This document shows positions 1-9,251 of a stretch of DNA of 64,000 nt, one piece after another; the stretch's first letter is position 1; the number at the start of each line of letters is the position of its first letter. The position numbers and the translations under genes are program-made. The notes under the pieces were generated by a model that saw nothing but the letters and a program-made list of their open reading frames with translations, had not been told where the DNA came from and made no database searches. The stretch spans positions 868,001-932,000 of the forward strand of contig VJWN01000013.1 in assembly GCA_007644065.1 (NCBI GenBank). Reading direction: 5' to 3'. Source of the DNA: Margaritispora aquatica (taxonomy: Eukaryota > Ascomycota > Leotiomycetes > Helotiales > Discinellaceae).

Positions 1-936
1 TACTACTTGGAAAGTTCATGGTTCATTTCATTTGAGGTTACGTAGTTCATTGTTCAATTTTTTATAAAAGCGGAGTTTTATGAATAGTTTATGGATTTTC
101 ATGAATTTTCTAATCCCGTGACTATCTTTAATACTAGGGTACTATTTCTTTTGAAAATAAAAGATGTGAGGTTCGCTTGGTAGGGTGGTAAGAATCAGCA
201 TTATAGGAATCCCAATTTTATTAAAACTTCTCTCTACCTCTATTAAATTACTACTAACTCCTATTTATATACGAAAAGCGGGGTAATCGGCCACTAGTCA
301 GAACCATGGCCGACAGGCCCGCAACTCTTTGTCACCTGATAACTCTGTCACACCCACACCACGTGAGCTCCAGCCATCACATGCCATTCCTGACAAAAGA
401 ATACTTTCTAGAGTATTAGTTTTTAAATAATGCTATTTTTATATTATTTAGTATACTAATTCATTAACAAAGTAGTTTTTAACTATTTTAGTACCTTAAT
501 ATACTATATCATATGACTTTACACGGAGAGCCTAAGGGAAAAAATCGAAATTATCCGGGGTTTTTTGTTCCAAAATTAAATAATTCTATATATAGAGTAT
601 TTATAAATTTAAAGCCTAGTTTATAGTTTATTTCATACTAATTTCCTAGTTTCACGGTTCAGTTCATACCCGGGCTATTTACCGTGAATATGAATTGAAC
701 TCTGAACTGTTTATGTTTATAGTTTTACAGTCAAGCACTACAGGCGTGTCTCGGATAATGCTCGTAGATGGATTGATCAAGGTGCAAGTCGTTGACACTT
801 TGTATGGAAAGGAACAAAATGATAGTAATCTAACTTATTATATCTCCCAAAATAAATCAGATGCCAATGGTGATTTGTTTCAGAATTCTCGGTTTGTATT
901 TACACCAGCTGAAACCTTTAATCCCTAGCTGGTCGC
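1..936. other. AT-rich gene-poor flank
   Basis: This stretch is strongly AT-rich with many in-frame stops on both strands. It has short recurring phrases such as GGTTCA/TTCAT near 20-60 and again near 650-670. A frame open from about 695 to 928 has no ATG at its start and no recognisable protein. The composition resembles RIP-degraded repeat DNA. I see no gene here. Confidence 0.6.
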
Positions 937-2368
937 CTAACCAATGTATATCTCGTGCAAAGCTCTGTCTTCATCTGAATGTAGAAGGTTAGGAATTTCT
1001 TCAGAGCTTGGTTTAGCTACCTCGCTCCCATCTCCTTGTATCTCGGTTGTCCATTCAGCCCTCCTCCAAAGCTGTATGAGAGACAGTCCCAACCAAACCT
1101 GAGCTGCAGTGACGATTACACTAGCAGGATCATCAAACATCAGCTTCTGCCTTCGTGGCTGGGCTGCACCGGGTTTGACCACATGGTAGAGATCTCGCAT
1201 GATGCTGCTTGTTCGACGAAGTGTATAAGGGTCAATGCATGTCTGACAGTCCTCAAGATTCCGCTGCATTTGGCCTTGTCGTCTATTATTCGTGATTTGA
1301 GGGACCATGTCCAGCCATGCCTGCTTCAAAGTCGCCAACACTTTCGTTACCATATTATTGACTGAGTCAAAGATTACATGCAGGTGGGCTTCTAAATCGT
1401 TAATCCCGAGACTCTCAAGATTGGCGAGAGCATCCTCCCGAGCCTTTAACACTGTCTGGGGAACGGGGAGGAATTCATTATTTCCTTCATCGTAGACTGA
1501 TTCAACATAACATGCCCAGCGCAACGCTAACTCGAGGCTGATACCACCCTTTTCCAGTTGCCCCGAGTGTTCCTTTATGCTGGTAATTTCTGGAAGCATT
1601 CTGATGTCAACATTCCTCGGACTCTGACTGACGGTGAGAGGGATATATGAGAGGCCTCTGTTGTCTTGCAATACCATTATATAAAACCAAGCTAATGCTC
1701 GCCGCTCGGAGAATGAGATCTCAGGAAGAAGTTGCACGGTTGAATAGGCTGCTGCAGTTCGGATGGCGATGACTGGCTTCTCATATCGGTCGATCAATAT
1801 GCCTTCAGGAACCCCACGCAGTTGGTTCCGGAGGGGATCGACACCAAGTCCCAGTGCCAGGAATAGCAAAGCCTGCCTGTCACAACGAACACCAAGAGAC
1901 TCAAACCTCCAAGATGCATCTACAACGACCCGTTGCGTGCTACCTCCAATCTGAGACATAGGAATATCTGCCTGGCGGAGCCCCATCCACGAACACCCAA
2001 CCAGCGCCGGATTGATCTGTTGAATCCTCCTTGCAGCCAACGATTTGGATTGATAGCTGTAGGGCCCGCAAGAAACTGTATCTTGCCATGTCAATTCGAG
2101 CTTCTCGAGAACAACAATGACAATTCCGGCGGCGGGGTCAATGGTCAATGACACGTTCGTCTGTGCTTTGGCCGGAATCAGGGACATGAGATAGCGCCGT
2201 ATCCGAAAGCTCCGGACGGCATTCCAAAGTATTGGAATCACTCCAAGAACAGCAAGAGGCACGCCAACATAAGTGATCTGTGTCAATTAACCTCATATTT
2301 CTTCAAATCTGGCGGAGACGAAGCAGACTTACTACATCCGTTGCCGAAGTCCCTTGCTGGCAAGACAT
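937..2368 (-). CDS. Fungal protein of unknown function with N-terminal membrane anchor
   Basis: Two exons: a 36-nt first exon at 2368-2333 starting MSCQQGTSATDV, a 55-nt GTAAGT...CAG intron (2332-2278), and a long second exon from 2277 to the stop at 937; total 458 aa. The long exon alone has no ATG at its natural beginning, which is why the short first exon is chosen; phase 0 is kept. After the junction comes one hydrophobic helix (about residues 13-32, ITYVGVPLAVLGVIPILWNA), then basic residues and a long soluble part with several Trp and Cys. The layout matches a common fungal family whose function I do not know. It is divergent from the zinc-finger gene at 2712, with 343 bp between the starts. 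Confidence 0.75.
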
Positions 2369-2711
2369 GGCAATAACCTTAACCTTAGCTTTAAAAATAC
2401 CCCGCCACGGGCCAGAGATTCGATGTCAACCACGACTGAAGCCGCAGACTCAAATGGCTATGACTATTAAACCGGTTGCAACATCTCGAAACCCAAGTTA
2501 AGGTACGCAGCCTTCCGTCAGCGTGATGCCTCTACGATCACAGATGCATGATGTCTGCAGCCTCATTTGGCTTTCCTCCTTTGCTGGCACAGCCTTACTT
2601 GCGACCTGCCATGATGCATAACGAACACAGTCGGGGTTGAAAGGCTTCGACTGACACACCCATCATTTGCAATCAATCTGTAGAGAAACAAGGACGAAAG
2701 TGGCAGTTAGT
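2369..2711. promoter_or_regulatory. Divergent intergenic region between two starts
   Basis: The 343 bp lie between the start codons of the membrane-anchored protein (minus) and the C2H2 protein (plus), so it must hold both 5' UTRs and core promoters. No clear TATA box or repeated operator is visible. Confidence 0.5.
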
Positions 2712-3746
2712 ATGTCGAAAGACCAACACATCACCGAGGGACTCAAGTTGGCCCTGGATGCCTTCAGGCGTGCGCTGGATGTCCAGAATCTTGCCTCTCT
2801 ACGGAATTTTGCTACATCAACTTCTTTGAATCTCGACAATTTTTTCCGACAGCGAGACGATACCGCAAACCCCTCTCTGAACCTAACTGCCAAACTATCT
2901 CCTATCAAGACGGTTCTCGATCTAACCTACAAGGCTGCATGCGAGACGTATGGCTTTGAAGAGGCTACTGCACAGCAATTATACGGGTGTTTGCAGTGTG
3001 CTCTCATGGCGGGACACAACATACATCACAATATGTCGAAATTTGTCGAGCTCTTATACCGGACCGGGTGGGTTCTTCGATCGACTTTCACGGGGCAGGA
3101 ACAGACGCAGATTCAGGAACGGCTTTGGGGCTGTGTATGCCTCATCAGCGAACAAATTACCACGCTTTGCACAGAGTACATTTCTCAAGGTATGGATCAG
3201 TGCTGTATCAAAGCAACAAAATTTCTGATAGCTACAGGGCTATCTCCAGTGGAAACGCTTGCTCATTCGATGACCTGGCATCTCATCAGGGATGCTCTCA
3301 AAGAATATAATACAACACAAAGTCAAGACTTAATCAAGTCTCCTGATTCACGTCAATCATCTTCAAACTCACCGTGGCACCCCAGTACGCAAGTCGATTT
3401 TATTGAGACATTTTACAAGGCCCAGGCGCGGCAACAACTCCTAAAAATGCACGCCCTGGAAGAGCAAGTCCATACTATCACGGAAGTCTTTGAGTGTGAC
3501 GACTGCGGGCGATCCTTCGGAAGTCAAATTGCTCTTGATCAACATCTTGATTCTCCTGCCCACAAGTTCGACTGCGACGACTGTGGGCGATCCTTCGGAA
3601 ATCAGATTGCTCTCAATCAGCATCTTGATTCTCCTAAACATGTTTTTAATTGTGATGCTTGTAGCCGGCCATTTCGGAGTCAGGATGCTCTCAATCAGCA
3701 TTTGAGGTCTCCCGTTCATGCCTATTCGAGGGGAAGGTATTGGTAG
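2712..3746 (+). CDS. C2H2 zinc-finger protein with three tandem C-terminal fingers
   Basis: Single-exon 344-aa protein. The ATG at 2712 (MSKDQHITEG) is the first ATG in this frame. Residues 1-255 carry no domain I recognise. Residues 260-337 are three consecutive 26-residue modules, each C-x2-C-x12-H-x5-H (FECDDCGRSF...QHLDSPAH, and so on). The x5 spacing between the histidines is typical of the U1-like/RNA- or protein-binding finger class rather than of classical DNA-binding C2H2 fingers. Fingers 1 and 2 are almost identical in DNA as well as protein, so they duplicated recently; finger 3 is more diverged. The function is not assignable beyond nucleic-acid or protein binding. Confidence 0.75.
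   Translation: MSKDQHITEGLKLALDAFRRALDVQNLASLRNFATSTSLNLDNFFRQRDDTANPSLNLTAKLSPIKTVLDLTYKAACETYGFEEATAQQLYGCLQCALMAGHNIHHNMSKFVELLYRTGWVLRSTFTGQEQTQIQERLWGCVCLISEQITTLCTEYISQGMDQCCIKATKFLIATGLSPVETLAHSMTWHLIRDALKEYNTTQSQDLIKSPDSRQSSSNSPWHPSTQVDFIETFYKAQARQQLLKMHALEEQVHTITEVFECDDCGRSFGSQIALDQHLDSPAHKFDCDDCGRSFGNQIALNQHLDSPKHVFNCDACSRPFRSQDALNQHLRSPVHAYSRGRYW
3489..3722 (+). repeat. Three 78-bp tandem repeats encoding C2H2 fingers
   Basis: Units are at 3489-3566, 3567-3644 and 3645-3722, exactly one zinc finger each. Units 1 and 2 share long identical runs; unit 3 is more diverged. Confidence 0.85.
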
Positions 3747-3900
3747 AATATTAGCGAAAACTCTGGTATATAGTTAACATTCCGATATTATGGCACTTAC
3801 GCTTTACTGGTAGTATTCTCCTCACACTGCCACAGCACGAAGTCTTTCACTGCGATGTTCGTATTCAAAATGTAGGATTGCTAGACGGATGGAATCCTGA

Positions 3901-4359
3901 ATGTATGAGTTATTTACGGTCGGCCTTTCAGCCATTACTGCCTATGCTTTTGTCCGACTTTCGAATATTCAAGAAAGCAAGCTAGAGCCAACTAACAAAG
4001 ACGCTAATAACAGTTGCTGGCTCTACGGATTGTTTATTGGGAGACTTTTAAATGTATGGATGTGTGGTTATGTTCTTATCGATATCACTTCGCACCACTT
4101 TCCCTCTCCTCACAAAATCTTATTCCTACCTTTCCCTAACTCAATTTTTATCTCACGTAGGTATTTTCCTCTTGTCCAATCCATCGATATAGCTCTCATT
4201 ATCTGCATATATCGTCATTCCCACAATATCCTGCAATCCCTACTCTGGCTTCGAAAAGACTATTTCCAGGAGTATGTCACCCTTCATTTTTCAAGAGAAA
4301 GACGCCTTTTCATTAGTGTTATCTCCACTCTCGTAGCTTTATTGATAGGCTCTTTATAA
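3901..4359 (+). CDS. Possible small membrane protein or gene remnant
   Basis: A 152-aa ATG-initiated frame sits at the edge of an AT-rich degenerate island. It has a hydrophobic N-terminus (about residues 3-17), a middle hydrophobic stretch (IDIALIICIY) and a C-terminal hydrophobic tail. The stretch 4054-4160 looks intron-like (GTATGG ... CTAAC ... ACGTAG); splicing it out leaves a frame open only to about 4314, with a different C-terminus. No family is recognised. It may be a chance frame or a decayed gene. Confidence 0.25.
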   Translation: MYELFTVGLSAITAYAFVRLSNIQESKLEPTNKDANNSCWLYGLFIGRLLNVWMCGYVLIDITSHHFPSPHKILFLPFPNSIFISRRYFPLVQSIDIALIICIYRHSHNILQSLLWLRKDYFQEYVTLHFSRERRLFISVISTLVALLIGSL

Positions 4360-4673
4360 AAACAGTCATTAATGGCTTTAAAATCAATAAATCAAGAACA
4401 ACTATTCTGCAATCTAAGGCTGAGATCTAGTAAACTTGAACTACGTAGATAATACTATTTTAGACCTTAATAGTGGTTATACAAAGAAGGCACAAGACTC
4501 TTTTAGAGTTTTCTTTAGCCATGTAGGAAAATAGGATCTACCGTGGTTTGAGGCTCCCTAGGGAAATCAAAAATAACGAGAATCGGGTATTACTATTAAT
4601 TACAACGAAAATCAGCTTTTTTATAGCTAATTTTCCGAAAATGACGAAAAGCTTATATTTTCTTACTTTGACG

Positions 4674-4840
4674 AATCTATCTACGAATCTATCTACTATC
4701 TTTAGATCTACAACTTATCTCTATATCTACTACCTTTGGATCTATTCTAAACCTGGTTTTGGATCTACCACCGACCTACTTCTGGATCTGCTACCTATTT
4801 TTGGATCTGCTACCTATCTCTATATCTACTATATATTAAA
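4674..4840. repeat. Imperfect tandem repeat rich in GGATCTNCTACC
   Basis: Imperfect copies of a 12-24 bp phrase around GGATCTGCTACCTAT and ATCTATATCTACTA follow one another, with four recognisable GGATCT units. Low-complexity repeat with no coding role evident. Confidence 0.6.
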
Positions 4841-5296
4841 AGATAAAAGAAAGTAAAGAAGGAGAATAAGGGGGATAAAGGGGACAAGGTGTTAATACTA
4901 GAAAGGTAGCAAAACACCTGGGCGTAGTCTACTTTATATAATACAAAGGATCCGAATACGATATATCTATATAACGAAAATTGCTATTCTTATAGTAATT
5001 CTCGTTATAAATGAAGGAAAAGCTAGAATTATAACGAAACTAAAGTTTAAGCTTAATTTCTTCGCTATATTTAAAACCGTGTTACTGCCTATGGTGATTC
5101 TCGTCATAAAATACAACGAATCTACTTTCCTAGGGGTAGTTGAAAAGAAAGATTTGTGCGAAAGCGAAAAATATAGCTTTCTACTTATCTTTAGGATAAT
5201 AAATATTCTAATTTGTGGTTAGGAGCTGCTATCACATTAAAAAGTATATATCCTTATCACGGGCTATACAAAGAGTATCATATTTCTACGGGACGC

Positions 5297-5690
5297 CTAC
5301 TTCTTATCGGCATGGGGGTAGTTGAAGGCGCTTGGGAAACTTCCAACGACAATCTGGCTGGTAAACATCACACCGCACTCACAAGAGAAGGCAAACCCCA
5401 TAATTGCAAAAGTCACAGTCCGACGTGCAAAGAATACAATGGTGATATCCTCGAGCTCCCAGTCCCACCCCGCAAGCTGCATCCCAACACGATAACCACG
5501 ACTGATCTTCAGTTCAATGCGTATAAAACTGCGAAGATTTTATCTCCGCCAACTACAACAGGTCCTTTTGAGAAGAACGCATCAACAAATGTTCCGATTG
5601 GTATACCAAAGCCAAGTGCTCGCGGTTCAATGCGCAAGGTTGCAAATAGACAGAGTTCTTTACCCCAGGTGTGGAAAAGGTACATAATAC
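5297..5690 (-). pseudogene. Decayed membrane-protein fragment, perhaps rhodopsin/SAT4-like
   Basis: On the minus strand two overlapping open stretches look coding-like. One, read from about 5675 down to 5514, contains LFATLRIEPRALGFGIPIG and ends KIFAVLYALN-stop. The other, from about 5512 down to 5297, contains SRGYRVGMQLAGWDWELEDI and a hydrophobic helix. Joining them needs a frame change near 5513. The sequence of hydrophobic helix, basic residues, then G-W-D/E-W resembles the first helix and loop of the fungal rhodopsin-like (SAT4) family, but the match is weak and from memory. It is treated as a relic. Confidence 0.25.
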
Positions 5691-5734
5691 ATTATAGAGC
5701 AGGAGTGATAATACTAACTTATTGACAGTGGCTC

Positions 5735-6130
5735 AAATTCGAGTTCGGCGGAAACAAATACAATATCGTCTCCCTAAATCGTGGCATCTGGTTCGGCAAG
5801 TTCGAACACCGCTCCCAAAGTCGTGGTATCTGATTTGACTAGCTCGGACACCGTTCCGAAACCAAAGCCTATAGACGTATTAGAAGATGAAGATAAAACT
5901 ATACGAGCCAAGAGCAACGAGTTGATTATTGACGAACGAATAACTAGTATAAAATCTAGGACTTATTATTCTAGCTACCCGTATCTTAACTTTAGTCCTT
6001 ACCCGTCTCTTCTATAAGGATAGGACCGTAAAGTATCGGGATCCTAATATATTGATCCTTTATCTCTCCTAAACGATTGTGTAGAGCTAGGTCACACATT
6101 GGCGACTATGGGAGTACTACTATTGCGAAG
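5735..6130 (+). repeat. Dispersed repeat, copy 1 (AT-shifted)
   Basis: This segment aligns by eye over about 370 bp with 21880-22250 in the same orientation. Both copies read a phrase like KTIRAKS-ELIIDE, followed by matching sequence such as CTTACCCG and ACCGTAAA.TATCGGG. Both are preceded by an intron-acceptor-like sequence (TTGACAG here, CTCTACAG there). Copy 1 carries T or A at most transition differences, as expected after RIP. It looks like a piece of a duplicated gene of unknown family. Confidence 0.65.
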
Positions 6131-7094
6131 AGATCTCGCTGTCTATAAAGTGCTTATAGAACACTGCTATACGCAACACCGAATTGATTGAGTATTGATG
6201 TAAGTTAACTCATATATATAATTGCCACTAGTTTCGAGACGAGATTGCTAATGATGTTTTTTACGGTTTCTGAAGCCTTTGGAGCGTGGTGGATTTGGCG
6301 AACCTAGAACAATTAAGCTAGCAAGCTATGGCTTTAGATCGACCCACAAACCTTGCTGATTTTTGTAGATTGAAAATAAATTTAAGGAGAAATGGTTGGC
6401 GGATTCTAAACTTGATACCTTCCTTCGCTGAGATGAATTTGCTATTATCACTGACTTGGGAGATGGCCGAGTTCGAGCTATAGGCGCTTTATTGCGCTAA
6501 TACACATATGCTTTGCTCAGAGCTTGACCTGTATTTTACAATGATTGACTTGATCAAGTTTCAAACTATTAAACCTTTCGCTCTTTTGGAAGCTTCGCTT
6601 TTAATTCTCGCTATTGCCGCTTGATTGTAATGATCCCGCCAACTTGTGCAATCTGGTGGACTATTTCTATCCGCTCTCTACATAGCCTTTTGTTTTATTC
6701 CTCACTTTTGGACTTTTCAGAAGTAGCAAAGACCAGCATATGAGCCCAAACACGCTATCAAAGATTTAACTATCTCTTTCTAAGGACCGCGATGAACCTG
6801 GCAAGCAAGTAGTCGAGTGATGGTTGTGTCGATATCTATAGATGGATGAACGGTGGATATATGGGAGATTATTTTGTATTATTGCGAGGATATGAAAGAT
6901 TTGTGCGAAGCGAAGAATACAATGAGGTCGAGCTCTAAATACTCATTTCAGATTCAAATATATGGAGATGTATATATTTATGCATTCAACAAGCTAGGTA
7001 TCTATCTAACTCCGGACCAAACAAAACCATAAAGATTTACAACAAGACGAAATCAGCCACCAACCTCAGCCTCAACCTCAATCTCAATCTCTGT

Positions 7095-8675
7095 TCATGG
7101 CTCTACACTATCACTATCATCTTGCAGGGCTCTCTCAGCCTTGGTCCCCTTTATAGGAACAAACTTCAAGAACACCGGAATCAGCAACGCAACACACATT
7201 CCGCCTCCCAGGAACCCGGCTGTGACACCCCACCCTAAGGTATACTTTGGTGCGCTCTTGGATGGCCAAATCTGACTGCCATACACCGACGACAAATTGC
7301 CCACAGCATTGATCATCGCGATAGCAATAGCGCGCTTCTCTGCCGGGAAGGCGATTGTCTTAGATGCCCAGGCTAGGATAAGCGGGAGGGCGGTCCAAAT
7401 GCCTGCTGCGACAAAGCAAAGCATCACGTAGCGCACCATGGGTGTGTGCACGATTGCACAAACCAGGGCACAGATGAAGCCAACGAAAAGCGCGGCGGAG
7501 ATGTGCCATCTGCGCTCGCCAAGGCGGTCGGCAGAGTAAGCAGTTATATTGAGGCAGACAGCCGCAACGACATAAACGGGCACGGTCATGTACTGGGCTT
7601 TGATGGTTGTGTAGCCAAGAGACTTGGTAATTGTTGGGATGAAGTAGGAGATGGTGCCTGCGCCGACATCGAGGACGAAGAGGAGCATAAACACGTAGGT
7701 GCGTGGGTCAGTAGCTGCCGCTTTGAATGCTTCCCAATGGCTGAGGGTTATTTGGCTGGTTCCTGAGGCTTTGGTGTCTGCGATAACGCGGATTGTGGCT
7801 AGTTGTCGCTCTTCGTGAGTAAGAGCTGTGGAAGTGCTTGGAAAGTCGAGGAGAATGAATTTGGCGATCAACGCGACGCCAACAGTTGCAACACCCTCGA
7901 TGATGAAGAGCCATCTCCATCCTGCAATTCCATGCGCGTTGTGAAGTCCACCAGTTATTCCTCCTGCCAAAAGTCCACCAAAGGCGCCAGATAAGACGGC
8001 TGCCGTGTAAAATATGGCGAAACGCTTGCCAATCTCAGCTGTCTTGTACCAGCAGCTCATCACAAAGAGGACACCTGGGAAGAATCCGGATTCGATACAG
8101 CCAAGAACGAACCTAAAAGCAAGGATAGAGCCATAGTTGTGTACACATGCCATTGCCGCGCTCAATGCTCCCCACACTAACATGATTGATGGGAGGTAAA
8201 TAGAAGGCCGAGATCTACTGAGAATCATGTTGGATGGCACTTCCATGATAAGGTAACCGAAGAAGAAGATTGAGATGACCCAAGCATAACCTAAGAACTG
8301 TGAGCAATGGAAAATGTGCCAAGTGGTAATTTCGACATACGTTGGCTGTCTAGTCCCAAATCTTTGTCCATTCCAGCTGTTTTGGCATTTCCCTGAACAT
8401 GCTATTAGCCACTGATTCTTCTCAAATATTATCAGAAAGCTTACAATATTGGTGCGATCAATGTAATTGAGCACATACATGACCCAAAGGGTCGGAATCA
8501 GGCGCATGTCGATTTTTCGAAGCAGCTTCTTCTCTGCCTCAGTATCGGGAACATAATTCCTCAATGCTTCCTGTAGCTCTATCTCTTCGGCTGTGAGTCC
8601 TCCTTGCTTCGGTGAGTCGTGCATCTCAAGATGAGCTATGTCGGACTTTGTATCAATCATTTTCGCAGGCTCCAA
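7095..8675 (-). CDS. MFS transporter, anion:cation symporter (Dal5/TNA1-like)
   Basis: Three exons: 8675-8445, 8392-8341 and 8290-7095, with introns of 52 and 50 nt; 492 aa. Splicing restores a canonical run in transmembrane helix 1 and its loop: LNYIDRTNI, GNAKTAGMDKDLGL, then YAWVISIFFFGYLIMEVPSN. This is the signature of the anion:cation symporter family, which in fungi imports allantoate, nicotinate, pantothenate and sugar acids. About twelve hydrophobic helices are visible, with the RFVLGCIESGFFPG and GWRWLFIIEG motifs in the N-terminal half. It should sit in the plasma membrane. The next gene is a Zn2Cys6 regulator, and beyond it a sugar-acid dehydrogenase/kinase fusion, so uptake of a small organic acid is a reasonable inference. 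The substrate cannot be read from sequence. Confidence 0.92.
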   Translation of the reverse strand: MEPAKMIDTKSDIAHLEMHDSPKQGGLTAEEIELQEALRNYVPDTEAEKKLLRKIDMRLIPTLWVMYVLNYIDRTNIVSFLIIFEKNQWLIACSGKCQNSWNGQRFGTRQPTYVEITTWHIFHCSQFLGYAWVISIFFFGYLIMEVPSNMILSRSRPSIYLPSIMLVWGALSAAMACVHNYGSILAFRFVLGCIESGFFPGVLFVMSCWYKTAEIGKRFAIFYTAAVLSGAFGGLLAGGITGGLHNAHGIAGWRWLFIIEGVATVGVALIAKFILLDFPSTSTALTHEERQLATIRVIADTKASGTSQITLSHWEAFKAAATDPRTYVFMLLFVLDVGAGTISYFIPTITKSLGYTTIKAQYMTVPVYVVAAVCLNITAYSADRLGERRWHISAALFVGFICALVCAIVHTPMVRYVMLCFVAAGIWTALPLILAWASKTIAFPAEKRAIAIAMINAVGNLSSVYGSQIWPSKSAPKYTLGWGVTAGFLGGGMCVALLIPVFLKFVPIKGTKAERALQDDSDSVEP

Positions 8676-9251
8676 GAGCTCGTTGAGTAGCCGTTGTTGA
8701 AGACTCGATAAAAAAGTTGAAATGGTATAGAAGAGTCCAATCGATGGAGATGATGAAGCTGTGTTCTGGATTTTTGCAATGAGGATCCGGTTGAAGTCTT
8801 ATATATCGATATAGCTGTGGTGGGTCCGGGGAAACGAGGTGCAGATTTTTGGAGTTGGGGTAGTGCACGCAGCCAAGGCCCCAGACTGGGGAAGTTGTGG
8901 AGCTTGATTCCAGTGCGGATAGAACACCGAGACTTGTTTGGTGGCGGACAACTCTGCGTCACAAGAGCAGCAACCAATCATATAGTCCGAAATCGCGGAT
9001 TGCATCCCATTGTCTTGGTGCGCTGTGGGTTCCTGCCAAGTGACGAAAGAAGCATTGCGGGCTGTCAGTTGATTCGTCTCATTGACATGGGTTGATAGGG
9101 ATTGGCATGAGTGTGTTGCATTTCAGTCGCGTTTCAAGGCACGAGTCAGTTGGATCTTTCATGTTGTTGCTCATATTTCGGTCCGTTTGCTGCATATCCG
9201 GCTCATATAGATAATGAAACCTTGCTTTCGGTGATGCCGTCCCAATGGCTC
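8676..9251. promoter_or_regulatory. Upstream region of the MFS transporter
   Basis: The 576 bp between the transporter start and the end of the regulator gene hold the transporter promoter and the regulator terminator. A TATATAAG-like box on the minus strand lies at 8798-8805, about 125 bp upstream of the ATG. The palindromic heptamer CGGTCCG lies at 9179-9185, the kind of CGG pair bound by Zn2Cys6 proteins; the same heptamer is also upstream of the fusion gene at 12096. No gene is seen. Confidence 0.4.

Larger units (their letters stand above)
4360..7094. other. AT-rich degenerate island without intact genes
   Basis: About 2.7 kb of AT-rich sequence with stops in all frames, imperfect short repeats, and relics annotated separately (tandem GGATCT-type repeat, minus-strand membrane-protein relic, dispersed repeat copy). 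Phrases such as ATAACGAGAATC near 4575 recur inverted near 4995 and 5097, and GATTTGTGCGAA occurs at about 5152 and 6898. This is what a RIP-mutated transposon or pseudogene graveyard looks like. No intact transposase or reverse transcriptase is readable. Confidence 0.6.

Noticed and set aside
695..928. 77-codon open frame in the left AT-rich flank
   Set aside because: It has no ATG at its start, no recognisable domain, and lies in degenerate AT-rich sequence.
1036..2151. Several plus-strand frames over the 937-2368 gene
   Set aside because: They are antisense shadows of a well-supported minus-strand coding exon.
4565..5025. MITE bounded by inverted ATAACGAGAATC motifs
   Set aside because: The inverted match is short and imperfect and no target-site duplication is visible, so it is only mentioned within the island.
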